Source: an uncultured bacterium
Lineage (GTDB): Bacteria; Myxococcota_A; UBA9042; PHBI01
DNA length: 32,773 nt
Reading direction: 5' to 3'
NCBI GenBank assembly: GCA_938040325.1
Contig: CALHXW010000328.1
Location: 1 to 32,773, forward strand
Shown: positions 23,515 through 31,708 of the stretch, one piece after another
Position numbering within the stretch: the stretch's first letter is position 1
Layout of the letters: each line of letters starts with the position of its first letter
Translations under genes and position numbers: made by a program
The notes under the pieces: generated by a model
The model's input: only the letters and a program-made list of their open reading frames with translations
Told to the model about the DNA's origin: nothing
The model's database searches: none

Positions 23515-23926
23515 CTCGCCTGCGGCGCCGGTTGGGGCCGAGGTCCGGGTTTGCAAGGAAGCGGGGGATGACATGCGTGAGCTCGTCGCGGACGTGATCG
23601 AAGGTGAAGTCAGTGACGCCATGCTTGGCGGTGACGACGATGTCGAGGTGTGCGCCCTTGGCGCTGCGCTCGTGGAGCGCCGGATGGCGCCGATAGACCT
23701 CGCGAACCCATCGCTTGACGCGATTTCGTGCGACCGCGTTGCCGACCTTACGCGACACGGTGATTCCGAGTCGGTTGTGGGGGTGGCGGCTCTCGATATA
23801 CTGGTAGATGAAACGCTTTCCGAAGATCCGGCGCCCTCGTCGTTGAACACGAAGGAACTCCCGGCGAACGCGTAGTCGCAGCGCTTTTGGAAAACGCTGT
23901 GACGTGCTCGCCGACGCCGCGGACAA
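23495..23926 (-). CDS. rnpA: Ribonuclease P protein component
   Basis: 143 residues. The start is a TTG at 23926, one base after the rpmH stop; no ATG or GTG exists in frame before the conserved region, so the TTG is accepted. Family features: RFPKALRLRVRREFLRVQRRGRRIFGKRFIY at the N-terminus and the RNR box NAVARNRVKRWVREVYRRH, which contacts RNase P RNA and the 5' leader of pre-tRNA. FDHVRDELTHVIPRFL forms the last helix, followed by a basic tail (about 20 residues) overlapping yidD. It is the protein subunit of the tRNA 5'-processing ribozyme. Confidence 0.96.
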   Translation of the reverse strand: MSAASASTSQRFPKALRLRVRREFLRVQRRGRRIFGKRFIYQYIESRHPHNRLGITVSRKVGNAVARNRVKRWVREVYRRHPALHERSAKGAHLDIVVTAKHGVTDFTFDHVRDELTHVIPRFLANPDLGPNRRRRRDGSQGR

Positions 23927-23927
23927 G

Positions 23928-24077
23928 CTATTTCTTCGGCGTGGAGACCGTCAGGCGCTTACGGCCCTTACGGCGTCGTGCGTTGATGATCCGGCGACCC
24001 GCGTGGGTCGACATACGCTCACGAAACCCGTGCTTGTTCTTACGCTTACGGTTGCTCGGTTGGTATGTCCGCTTCAT
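23928..24077 (-). CDS. rpmH: 50S ribosomal protein L34
   Basis: 49 residues from the ATG at 24077, preceded by GAGGAGAG. The sequence begins [20 protein letters not shown] and contains [22 protein letters not shown]: the invariant L34 sequence with a short TVSTPKK extension. Component of the large ribosomal subunit and first gene of the rpmH-rnpA-yidD-yidC-jag cluster. Opens the minus-strand operon divergent from dnaA. Confidence 0.98.
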   Translation of the reverse strand: MKRTYQPSNRKRKNKHGFRERMSTHAGRRIINARRRKGRKRLTVSTPKK

Positions 24078-24154
24078 GAGCTCTCCTCGTCCTGTCGGGC
24101 GCGCCCTCAATCACCAGGGGCTCTGCCGCTTCATCGTTCGTTTCGAACCGCGGG

Positions 24155-24183
24155 AGTAAGCATCTGAGGATTGAGGATGTCAA
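24155..24183 (-). promoter_or_regulatory. Possible promoter of the rpmH operon
   Basis: On the minus strand a consensus TTGACA (24183-24178) is followed after 17 bp by CTTACT (24160-24155), 3/6 to the -10 consensus. It lies about 80 bp upstream of the rpmH start. The -35 is perfect and the -10 weak. Confidence 0.4.
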
Positions 24184-24474
24184 GATGAAAGCCGGATGAG
24201 CTCCACCCAGCTAGCAGCTTGATTCCTCACCGAGTTGGACGACTCCCAGAGCGAGTGTTGGGCATGGCAACCGGCGACGGACGCTTCTAATAGGTGGGGC
24301 AAATCTTGTGTAGTCCAGCATGACACATCTTCGAGCGCTTGAGTGTCGCTGCACCACGATGAAAGTCGCCGGCCCAGCTCGCCCGTCGAGGTCGTCGATC
24401 GCTCCCAAAGCTGAGATCGGCTGCTGATCCGGCTCGCGGTCCTCAACCAAGCCGCGGACGAAGGCTTCAGCCAA

Positions 24475-24490
24475 TTTTATCGTGATAAAA
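24475..24490. repeat. 16-bp palindrome in the rpmH-dnaA gap
   Basis: TTTTATCGTGATAAAA: perfect 7-bp arms around GT. Each arm ends in TTATC, the first half of a DnaA box, but the second half does not match. Could be an operator for the dnaA promoter or an origin element. Confidence 0.6.
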
Positions 24491-24774
24491 ATCAGCCGGT
24501 TACCAGTGTAACTTCACGACCTCGCAGTCGGCCCCTTGCGGAGCTTCGAAGGGCTCTGTTAGGCAAGAATACGTGGTCAACGTTGCAGGACGGCACCTCC
24601 TCAAGACGCAAGACCGCCGCATATATTAAGGCGCTTGCCATCCTCTGAAGGAAGTACTGCAACTCGCTCTCGGACCACCTCCGAATGGCAGTGTAGACGT
24701 ACGTGCGGGCAGATCTATGTCCCGTCTTTCGCACCTCCCAAACCCCACAACCTGCGCAACTCCAGCTGCGCTTC

Positions 24775-24778
24775 GGAG
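24775..24778 (+). promoter_or_regulatory. Ribosome-binding site supporting a TTG start for dnaA
   Basis: GGAG nine bases before the TTG at 24788. The first methionine codon (24815) lies inside the conserved domain-I helix, and a further-upstream TTG (24635) adds about 50 residues of non-conserved sequence. Confidence 0.55.
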
Positions 24779-24787
24779 CCAACAGCA

Positions 24788-26110
24788 TTGGACCTTTGGG
24801 AAGAAACGCTCTCCATGCTCCGCCACTCGGTGGAACCGTACGACTTTCGGCACTGGCTGATGCCGGTGACCTGTGCCGAGGTGGACGCCGCAGATCATAA
24901 GATTGTCCTTCAGGTGCCCGACGAGTCGCACGGACGCTGGCTCGAGGACAACTTCGTCACCGAGATCAAAGACATCCTTCGTGGCTTGACCGAGCAAGAC
25001 TACAGCGTCTCGCTGACCGCCAACGACGCCCCTCACGCCGAGCCCCGCAGCGCATCCATCAGCGTCTCCGCGCAGCCAGCGCCGCCCCCCGAGGGACTCA
25101 CGACCCGCTACCGCTTCGACTCGTTCGTTGACGGACCGATGAGCCAGTTCGCGATGACCGCCGCTGCGGCCGTCGCAGACAACCCGGGCTCTCGCTACAA
25201 CCCTCTCTTCATCTTTGGCGGTGTCGGTCTTGGTAAGACCCACCTCCTGCACGCGATCGGCCATGCAGCGTACGATCGCGACCCGTCGCTGCGGGTCCGC
25301 TACGTCACTTCTGAGACCTACGTCAACGACCTCATCGCCGCGATCCGCAACGACCGCATGCAGTCGTTCCGCCGCCGCTACCGCGACGAGTGCGACGTGC
25401 TTCTCATCGACGACATCCAGTTCATTGCGGGCAAGGATCGGTCGCAGGAAGAGTTCTTCCACATGTTCAACACGCTGCACTCGTCGCGGAAGCAGATCGT
25501 GATGACGTGCGACCAGCTGCCGCAGTCGATCCCCGACATGGAAGATCGTCTTCGCTCGCGCCTTCAGTGGGGCCTCATCGCAGACGTGAAGCCGCCCGGC
25601 TTCGAGACGCGCGTGGCCATCCTCAAGCGCAAAGCCGAAGTAGACGGTGTCGAGCTACCCGATGACGTGGCGATGCTCTTGGCGCGCCACATCAAGCGGA
25701 ACGTGCGTGAGCTCGAGGGCGTCCTCATGCGCCTCGACGCCAGCGCGCGCATGATGCGTCGGCTGATCGACCTCGACCTCGCTCACTCCGTGCTTGGCGA
25801 TCTGCTCAACGACCACCTCCGGCGCGTTCGACCCGACATGATCCTCAAGGCCGTCTGCCAAGAGTTCCGGGTCACGCTCGCAGAGATGAAGGGGCCGCGG
25901 CGACAGCGCACCATCACGGTGCCTCGCCAGGTCGCGATGTACCTCGTGCGCCAGCTCACCGACGAGTCGCTGCCTCAGATCGGCTCGCACTTTGGCGGGC
26001 GCGACCACAGCACCGTGATCAACGCGCTCAAGCGGGTCGAGATGCTGCGTGAGGCCAAGCCCGAGCTCGCCAGTCGCATCGACAAGCTCACCCGTCAGCT
26101 CCGAGACTGA
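24788..26110 (+). CDS. dnaA: Chromosomal replication initiator protein DnaA
   Basis: 440 residues when started at the TTG at 24788, so that the protein opens with DLWEETLSMLRHSVEPYDFRHWLMP-type domain I (1-75), as DnaA proteins do. A short linker follows (76-105). The AAA+ domain III begins at RYRFDSFVDG and holds Walker A GGVGLGKT (144-151), Walker B VLLIDD (204-209), and the sensor/arginine-finger region MEDRLRSRLQWGL. Domain IV carries the DnaA signature RQVAMYLVRQLTDESLPQIG followed by HFGGRDHSTVINA. ATP-dependent opener of oriC. The linker domain II is short, so the protein is at the small end of the family. dnaN does not follow; the next gene is on the other strand. Confidence 0.97.
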   Translation: MDLWEETLSMLRHSVEPYDFRHWLMPVTCAEVDAADHKIVLQVPDESHGRWLEDNFVTEIKDILRGLTEQDYSVSLTANDAPHAEPRSASISVSAQPAPPPEGLTTRYRFDSFVDGPMSQFAMTAAAAVADNPGSRYNPLFIFGGVGLGKTHLLHAIGHAAYDRDPSLRVRYVTSETYVNDLIAAIRNDRMQSFRRRYRDECDVLLIDDIQFIAGKDRSQEEFFHMFNTLHSSRKQIVMTCDQLPQSIPDMEDRLRSRLQWGLIADVKPPGFETRVAILKRKAEVDGVELPDDVAMLLARHIKRNVRELEGVLMRLDASARMMRRLIDLDLAHSVLGDLLNDHLRRVRPDMILKAVCQEFRVTLAEMKGPRRQRTITVPRQVAMYLVRQLTDESLPQIGSHFGGRDHSTVINALKRVEMLREAKPELASRIDKLTRQLRD

Positions 26111-26164
26111 CACGCCTTCGACAGCGGGCATCCGTGCAGCGACAACGAGGCTTGGGGTCGGTGC

Positions 26165-26818
26165 CTACGCCTGCGCGAGCGCCGCGATGGCCGCGCTTAG
26201 GTTGTGGCGAGCCTGCGTCTCGTAGCGTCGCCGCAAGCTTGGCTGTCGGTAGATGGCGGGTTGCTCGAGGAAGTGCGTGAGGACCGCGCGTCGGCCAGCG
26301 CGGAACGCTGCAGCGGGAACCCAGGCGTACTCGGCCCGGATCGCGGCCTCGAAGCTCGCATAGACCTCGGGCGGCTGTCCCAGGATCGACAGATCCACAT
26401 CAACGACGATCCGCTCATCATCGGTCTGGGCCTCGTGGGTCGTGTGAGCGGTGGCGCGGATCATGGCGGCAACGCGTTGCGTGGCGGCCGAGTCAGCACC
26501 GAGAGCGGCGAGGGCCTCGGTCGCCCAGACCGCGCTCTGCTCTTCGTTGTCGCGTGCATGCGTGTCGTAGATGACGTCGTGGGCAAAGAGCGCGAGCTCC
26601 ACCTCAGCAGCGCGGGTGCACTCGGCACGGACCGCTTCCAGCTCGTTGAGGCAGGCCTGGACGTGCACGAGATCATGGTAGTGCCGGCCGAGCTCGCTGT
26701 AGTGGTCGACGAGCTTGGCAAAGAGCGGGCCGCCATCACCGGTCGCGCCGACGGCGTCCAGCGCTGTGAGCCAGCGAGCGCTCAGCGCTTCGAGGTCGGC
26801 CGGGGGTGCGTTCGTCAT
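26165..26818 (-). CDS. Predicted HD-superfamily metal-dependent phosphohydrolase (COG4339 type)
   Basis: 217 residues, ATG at 26818 overlapping the stop of the alkaline phosphatase gene (ATGA). Pattern of this HD branch: HYSELGRHYHDLVHVQACLNEL (first His cluster, H48/H52), ELALFAHDVIYDTHARDNEEQSA (HD at 80-81, N91, E92), AMIRATAHTTH (H125, H128), and DVDLSILGQPPEVYASFEAAIRAEYAWV with a metal-type Asp near 140-142. These residues match known homologues in order and spacing. Cytosolic; substrate unknown for the family, presumably a phosphoester or nucleotide. Coupling to a secreted phosphatase suggests a shared phosphate-related role, but that is only context. Confidence 0.85.
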   Translation of the reverse strand: MTNAPPADLEALSARWLTALDAVGATGDGGPLFAKLVDHYSELGRHYHDLVHVQACLNELEAVRAECTRAAEVELALFAHDVIYDTHARDNEEQSAVWATEALAALGADSAATQRVAAMIRATAHTTHEAQTDDERIVVDVDLSILGQPPEVYASFEAAIRAEYAWVPAAAFRAGRRAVLTHFLEQPAIYRQPSLRRRYETQARHNLSAAIAALAQA

Positions 26819-29205
26819 GGGTTCGGTTCTTCCCACGGTCCATACCGGATGACGAGGCGCGGGCCGTCGACGCTTCCCGGCGGTGCGATGATCGTCCCGC
26901 CAGAGCCGGTTGGAAGCAGCGCCCACCCATGGTTCGGCTCGCCGCGCTGCCACGCCTGAACTCGCGCGGTCACGTCGACGACCACCTTGCCAGTCGCGGT
27001 CACAGCCCCCGTCACCCCGTCGGCAAGAGCGCTGGCCTCGATGTCGTCGGCCTGGACACCACCGTCGAAGTCGTCCCAGTCGGCACCCATGGCCCAGGGC
27101 GTCTGCAGGGCGTGCACGCCCACAGGGTCGCCAGGGTCCGTGAACGTGAGCTCAAGTCGCGCAGAAGCGATGTAGACCCCACTGGTCGGGACACTGCTGG
27201 GGCCCCAGAGGCCGTTGAAGCGGAGCACAACTTGGCGTACGCCACCGCCGCTGTTGCCGTCGATCTTGAGGTCCCCATCGGCCACGGAGAGCTCGGTCAG
27301 GCTGCTGGCATCGACGTCGTCGGAGAAGCCCTGGGTGTCGAGCGGCGCCATCAGATCGAAGAGGTCGGTGTTGTCGAGCACGCCTGTGACCTGGTCGGCG
27401 CGGACGCCCTCGGCATAGATCGGCACGTTCACGGTCGTGTGGCCGGTCGTCGAGTAGTCGTGAGCAGGCGTGCCGTCCGCCGCGGGAGACCCACCCGTGA
27501 GCGAAAGGCCCCCGGTCTCGTGGTCGGAGGTGACAAGGATCAGCGTGTCGGTTCGGCCCATGGCCCATGACCGCGCGGCGCTGACGGCTTCAGACAGCTC
27601 GAAGACACCCTCGATCACGCACGGTAGGTCGTTGCTGTGGCCGCAGGTGTCGGTCTTTTCGTTTTCGACCATGAGGAAGAAGCCATCTGGCGTCGCCCCG
27701 AGCACCTCCAAGGCCGCGGTCGTGAGGGTCGAAAGCGGTGGCTCGTCGGCGGCGCTAAACACGCCCGCCAGGTGGGTTGTCGTCGTGAGGTCCGTCGCCT
27801 GTAGCGCTCCGAGGGTGTCCACGACGTCGTAGCCCGCCGTCGCCGCCGCCGGCACCGTCAGCGCCCAGTCGCCGCGTCCCATCAGCACGTTGGGGCGTGT
27901 GACGTTGAGGAGCCAGTCCGCGATCAGCGCCTTGTCGCCCCGCGTCGCGGAGTGCGCGCCAAACGCTGCCGGCGTCGCATCGGTGATCGGCGTGTCGCGG
28001 GTGACGAGCCCTGTCCGTCGGCCCAGCCGCGCGTAGAGCTCAAGGATGGTCTCATGAGGCTCGTCGTCACCCGGAATCGCCAGCGAGATAACGCCATTGA
28101 GGGCCTTACAGCCGGTCGCCATCGCCGTCGCGCTGGCCGCAGAGTCGGTGATCTCCGCGGCGTCGGCCGTGTGGGTCTCAACACTGGCAGCGAATGGCAT
28201 GCCGGTGAGCGGGAGCGGGCCGCCAAGCACAAGGCTCGCGGCTTCGAGCTGCACGGCCCCCATCCCGTCGCCAATGAACAAGATCACGTTGCGCGGCCCC
28301 GTGCCCGCCATGGCGACACACATGCCGTCAACCGAGCCGTCGCAGTCGTCGTCGAGGCCGCTGCAGATCTCGGGGTGGGCGCTCGGAGACTCCTGCCCGC
28401 AGCTCACGTCGCCTGCCGTATCGCACGCCCAGACGCCATAGGCGCAGAGGTCGGAATCGGCGCCATCGCAGGGCGTACCCAGCGTCGGGAAGGTCTCGTC
28501 GGTCGCGCCGTCGCAGTCGTCATCGAGCCCGTTGCAGAGCTCTGGCTGCATGGGGCTCACATCGGCGTTGAGCGGGGCGCAGTCGTCCTCGTCGGTCGCG
28601 CCGTCGTTGTCGTCGTCGTCATCAACGTCGTCGCAGATGCCGTCGTCATCGTTGTCGCCTGCAAGGCACGGTGGCGTCGTGTCCGCAGGCTCTGTGGTGT
28701 CCGCAGGCTCCGTGGTGTCCGCAGGCTCCGTGGTGTCCGCAGGCTCTGTGGTGTCTGCAGGCTCCGCCGTGTCCGCAGGCTCCGCGGTGTCCGCAGGCTC
28801 CGCGGTGTCCGCAGGCTCCGTGGTGTCCGCAGGTGGCGTCGTGTCCGCAGGCTCCGCGGTGTCCGCAGGCTCCGAGGTGTCCGCAGGCTCCGTGGTGTCC
28901 GCAGGTGGCGTCGTGTCCGCAGGCTCCTTGGTGTCCGCAGGCTCCGCGGTGTCTGCAGGCTCGGTGGTGTCTGCAGGCTCGGTGGTGTCCGCAGGCTCGG
29001 TGGTGTCTGCAGGCTCGGTGGTGTCGGCAACACCAGCGAGGCTGTCGCCAGCGCTGAGGTCGTCATGGACAGCAACGTCGCTAGACGCATCGCCCGTGAC
29101 CGTCTCGCTGCTGTCAGAGCCCGCCAAGTCGTGACAGGCGGTCGCGGCAAGTGCGAGCGCAAGCAGCATGCTCGGGGCAGCGGTTATGAGGTCGGGGCGC
29201 GCCAT
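26815..29205 (-). CDS. Secreted multidomain alkaline phosphatase with PAD-repeat linker and MopE-type motifs
   Basis: 796 residues, ATG at 29205. Order: lipoprotein-like signal (SMLLALALAATAC, Cys24); Asp/Ser-rich spacer; about 20 hexapeptide repeats EPADTT/PPADTT (60-178); Asp-rich, Ca-type segment DNDDDGICDDVDDDDDNDG (184-202); two MopE-like motifs CNGLDDDCDGATDE (224-237) and CSGLDDDCDGSVDG (281-294); alkaline phosphatase domain (about 303-625) with NVILFIGDGMG (D313), nucleophile S355 in TDSAASATAMATG, H418, VENEKTDTCGHSND (E514, D519, H523) and SDHETGG (D561, H562), H589; C-terminal DNRLRE-like beta domain (about 632-790). Hydrolyses phosphomonoesters on the cell surface or outside. The repeat region would hold the catalytic part away from the membrane. 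Metal ligands assigned by family pattern. Confidence 0.93.
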   Translation of the reverse strand: MARPDLITAAPSMLLALALAATACHDLAGSDSSETVTGDASSDVAVHDDLSAGDSLAGVADTTEPADTTEPADTTEPADTTEPADTAEPADTKEPADTTPPADTTEPADTSEPADTAEPADTTPPADTTEPADTAEPADTAEPADTAEPADTTEPADTTEPADTTEPADTTEPADTTPPCLAGDNDDDGICDDVDDDDDNDGATDEDDCAPLNADVSPMQPELCNGLDDDCDGATDETFPTLGTPCDGADSDLCAYGVWACDTAGDVSCGQESPSAHPEICSGLDDDCDGSVDGMCVAMAGTGPRNVILFIGDGMGAVQLEAASLVLGGPLPLTGMPFAASVETHTADAAEITDSAASATAMATGCKALNGVISLAIPGDDEPHETILELYARLGRRTGLVTRDTPITDATPAAFGAHSATRGDKALIADWLLNVTRPNVLMGRGDWALTVPAAATAGYDVVDTLGALQATDLTTTTHLAGVFSAADEPPLSTLTTAALEVLGATPDGFFLMVENEKTDTCGHSNDLPCVIEGVFELSEAVSAARSWAMGRTDTLILVTSDHETGGLSLTGGSPAADGTPAHDYSTTGHTTVNVPIYAEGVRADQVTGVLDNTDLFDLMAPLDTQGFSDDVDASSLTELSVADGDLKIDGNSGGGVRQVVLRFNGLWGPSSVPTSGVYIASARLELTFTDPGDPVGVHALQTPWAMGADWDDFDGGVQADDIEASALADGVTGAVTATGKVVVDVTARVQAWQRGEPNHGWALLPTGSGGTIIAPPGSVDGPRLVIRYGPWEEPNP
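28672..29028. repeat. 18-bp in-gene repeat encoding the E/P-PADTT linker
   Basis: About 20 copies of a unit read on the plus strand as gtgtccgcaggctccgtg (variants gcggtg, ggtggcgtc). Because the unit is 18 bp, all six frames stay open across it, which generates spurious open frames on the plus strand. Confidence 0.95.
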
Positions 29206-29365
29206 GGCGGAAGCGTACCGTGAGAGCTCCCCAGACACGAGCTGGCGCCAGCGCGTTCGTTATCGCTGCGGAGGTTTGTGCTGCAGTTCGCCGAGGAGTG
29301 TCGCTATCGTGCGTCTCGGCACCTTCACCCGCGCCGCCAAACTCGCGTCCCAAGAGAGTCCCGAC

Positions 29366-31123
29366 ATGTCGTCTCTGCCTGCCTGCCTGACCCTCGCCTG
29401 CGCCCTCGTGCTCGGCTGCTCTGGCGACGCTTCGACCGGCGACGCTTCGACCGACACGCGCGCGGCCGACACGATCGAGGACACCGCCCAGGTTTCTGCG
29501 GATGGCGTTCTGAGCGACGCTGACACCGGCGAGCTTGCCGCCGACACCGCGGTGCTTGCACCTGTGACCATCGTCTCCACCAGCCGCCTCGCCCCTGCGC
29601 CTGCCGATCTGATCTTTGCTCGCTTGGTGGGAAGAGACCTCGGTCGTGAAGTCCGCGTGGACGGGGTCCTGCGCGACCGACCCCTCTTGGTAGATCGCGA
29701 CGCGATCGCCGATCCCGACGACTTCCCGTTCGCCGCCTTCACCCTCGATGCAGACGGCAACGAGCGCTACCGAACGACCCTTCGAGAGCCGATCCAGATC
29801 CGCGAGTTTCTCGACACCGCCCCGCTCCCCGTTGGGTTCGAGCCCTTCGATCTCTTTCCCCAGCTCGGTGACTTTGTCGTCCGGGTCCCGCGCGACCCGC
29901 TCGCGACAACGCTCGTCTTCACGCGCCGCGAGCTCGATGGGACCACGACCAACCTCGGAAGCTTCGTTCTCGCCGAGCTGCGCGACCTGGCCGTCGACGA
30001 TCCAAGCCCGCTCGACGCCGCGCCGTCGACGCGTATCGCCGGCCCGGACGACCCTGAGGGCGTCGTCGACATCGCCATCCTTGGCGACGGCTACACCGCC
30101 GACGAGATGGCGACCTTCCACGCCGATGCTGAGCGCCTCGTGGCCGAGTTCATGGCCCTCGCGCCCTTCTCTACCTATGCGGGTCGCTTCGCTTTCCACC
30201 GCATCGACACGCCCAGCGTCGAGAGCGGCGCAGGCTTCGACTGTGGCACGCCCGAAGCCGCCTCTGACTGCCGGGATGCCATCCGTGAGACGGCGTTTCA
30301 GTCGGTCTTTCCACTGCGCGTCGCCAACATCAGCGGACTCAACGTCGAAGATCGGGTCGTGTTTCAGCTGCGACTCTGGGAGGTCTGGCGCGCGGCCGCC
30401 CGTGCGCCCTTTGACGCCACCGTCGTCCTGGTCAACACGCCCAAGTACGGCGCCTTCGGCATCCACCACGCCACCGGAAACGCGCCGCGACATGATCTGC
30501 AGGCCGTTGTCCACGAGTTCGGGCACTCGTTTGCGTTGCTCGGCGATGAGTACGTCAACCCCGGTGACAGCTGCCAGGACTACCCTCTCAGTCCGCTCTA
30601 CCCGAACATTGCCCGGCCCACGACCGACCCGGCCGCCCTGCCGTGGGCCGAGTGGGTGAGGTCCGGGGTCACCGTCCCGACCCCGCCCGGTACGCTGTCG
30701 AGCGGGGATGTCGGCGGCTTTGAGGGCGCAGGCGGCAACTGTCCCGACTACCTCCGTCCCCAGGACGAGTGCTTTATGCGAGCGACCGTCTCCTCGCCAT
30801 TCTGCGCGGTGTGCAAGGATGTGCTGGTGCGGCGGTTGTTCCGCCACATCGACGTCCTGCGTGGCCCTGGCGTTGAGCTGGACGGCCACACGCTGACGGC
30901 CAGGACGCAGCCAGGGATCGCCGTCGAAGCCAGCTGGGAGCTCGATGGGCAGCCGGCAGGTTCCGCAGAGGCGCCGCTGGTCCTGCCCATCAGTGAGGGA
31001 GGCGAGCGCACACATGAGGTGACGTTACGCGTTCGGCACACGACCGACGACGTTCGCATCGCTGTTGAGCAGCTCGAAGAGGTGGTCAGGCTCGAGGTGC
31101 GCGTACGGCCGGTCGCTCGCTGA
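29366..31123 (+). CDS. Putative M64-family (IgA-peptidase-type) zinc metallopeptidase lipoprotein
   Basis: 585 residues from the ATG at 29366. The signal MSSLPACLTLACALVLGCSG has lipobox VLGC (C18). An Asp/Thr/Ala-rich spacer is followed by a beta-rich domain (about 60-235: RYRTTLREPIQIREFL, RVPRDPLATTLVFTRRELDG). The catalytic domain starts near IAILGDGYTADEMATFHADAERL and contains VVHEFGHSFALLGDEY, the zinc signature HExxH with third ligand Asp/Glu, H383 and H387. Then NPGDSCQDY, ECFMRATVSSPFCAVC (cysteine-rich M64 hallmark) and a C-terminal Ig-like domain. M64 includes Clostridium ramosum IgA peptidase and many environmental relatives of unknown substrate, so IgA cleavage is not implied. 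Divergent from the phosphatase; 160 bp between them. Confidence 0.92.
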   Translation: MSSLPACLTLACALVLGCSGDASTGDASTDTRAADTIEDTAQVSADGVLSDADTGELAADTAVLAPVTIVSTSRLAPAPADLIFARLVGRDLGREVRVDGVLRDRPLLVDRDAIADPDDFPFAAFTLDADGNERYRTTLREPIQIREFLDTAPLPVGFEPFDLFPQLGDFVVRVPRDPLATTLVFTRRELDGTTTNLGSFVLAELRDLAVDDPSPLDAAPSTRIAGPDDPEGVVDIAILGDGYTADEMATFHADAERLVAEFMALAPFSTYAGRFAFHRIDTPSVESGAGFDCGTPEAASDCRDAIRETAFQSVFPLRVANISGLNVEDRVVFQLRLWEVWRAAARAPFDATVVLVNTPKYGAFGIHHATGNAPRHDLQAVVHEFGHSFALLGDEYVNPGDSCQDYPLSPLYPNIARPTTDPAALPWAEWVRSGVTVPTPPGTLSSGDVGGFEGAGGNCPDYLRPQDECFMRATVSSPFCAVCKDVLVRRLFRHIDVLRGPGVELDGHTLTARTQPGIAVEASWELDGQPAGSAEAPLVLPISEGGERTHEVTLRVRHTTDDVRIAVEQLEEVVRLEVRVRPVAR

Positions 31124-31140
31124 GACAGCCGCGAGAGGCG

Positions 31141-31707
31141 TCAGAGCTCGAAGCGGTAGCCGACACTGACGCCGGTGATGAAGAGCTCGTGGTCGAAGAA
31201 GTTGTGGTTGCCGGCAACCATCCATGCGATCCCGAGCTGAGGCCGCAGCACAAAGTCATTGCCGAGCCGAAGCTCCGGTTGAAACGTCAGTGAGATCCAG
31301 CCCGCGTCATGAGGGTCGTTGTTGCCAAACGGGTCCAACAAATCGGTCGCGTCGGTCTTGCCAAACGAGTACTCAGCCACCGCGTTGATGGCCATGAAGC
31401 TGGCAAACGGGACCCGAAACCCAAAGCCGGCGGAGACCTGAGGTCCTGAGACGCCTTGACCCACGCCCAGCTCAGTGATGAACCACGACGTGGGCTCGAA
31501 CGTTGCGGTGGCACCAGCCAGACCGGTTGGCAGTCCAAACCCGACGCGCAGCGACACGACAGACTGCGGGCCGTCGAAACGCCCGCGAGGTTCCGGCTCA
31601 GAGACGACCTGCTGTGCCTCCGCTGTCGGCGCGCTCAGCATCAGCGCGATGCACAGCAACCACCGCCGCGCCGCGCCGACTCGGGTCCGGCGGATGGCTG
31701 CTTGCAC
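31141..31707 (-). CDS. Small outer-membrane beta-barrel protein
   Basis: 188 residues from a GTG at 31707, one base after the DUF2237 stop, so it is the second gene of that operon. Signal peptide (RRWLLCIALMLSAPTAEA-QQ, cleavage about residue 31). The rest shows amphipathic strands ending in aromatics: VVSLRVGFGLPTGLAGA, WFITELGVGQGVSGPQVSAGFGFRVP, WISLTFQPELRLGNDFVLRPQLGIAW, FITGVSVGYRFEL, consistent with an eight-strand OmpA/OmpW-like barrel, and a C-terminal hydrophobic/aromatic pattern. Closest family unknown; possibly a passive or structural OMP. Length typical for an eight-strand barrel. Confidence 0.75.
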   Translation of the reverse strand: MQAAIRRTRVGAARRWLLCIALMLSAPTAEAQQVVSEPEPRGRFDGPQSVVSLRVGFGLPTGLAGATATFEPTSWFITELGVGQGVSGPQVSAGFGFRVPFASFMAINAVAEYSFGKTDATDLLDPFGNNDPHDAGWISLTFQPELRLGNDFVLRPQLGIAWMVAGNHNFFDHELFITGVSVGYRFEL

Positions 31708-31708
31708 G

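Larger units (their letters stand above)
24078..24787. other. rpmH-dnaA intergenic region, classical oriC position
   Basis: About 710 bp without a convincing gene; open frames on the minus strand here (for example 24211-24474 and 24492-24788) lack ribosome sites and protein-like composition. GC is visibly lower than in the flanks, with patches such as 24475-24490 and atatattaag at 24621. Divergent rpmH and dnaA flanking is the ancestral chromosomal-origin neighbourhood. By eye I find no TTATCCACA box or one-mismatch version on either strand, so an origin here is possible but not shown. Confidence 0.45.

Noticed and set aside
24211..24788. Two minus-strand open frames in the rpmH-dnaA gap
   Set aside because: No ribosome sites, no recognisable protein character; the region fits a regulatory or origin spacer better.
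28532..29162. Plus- and minus-strand open frames over the phosphatase linker (SAGSVV, CPQAPW, RTPRSL strings)
   Set aside because: Shadows of the 18-bp in-gene repeat; no ribosome sites, and the coding frame carries a recognisable enzyme.
29366..31123. Calling the M64 protein an IgA-specific protease
   Set aside because: The family name comes from one clostridial enzyme; nothing here indicates immunoglobulin as a substrate.
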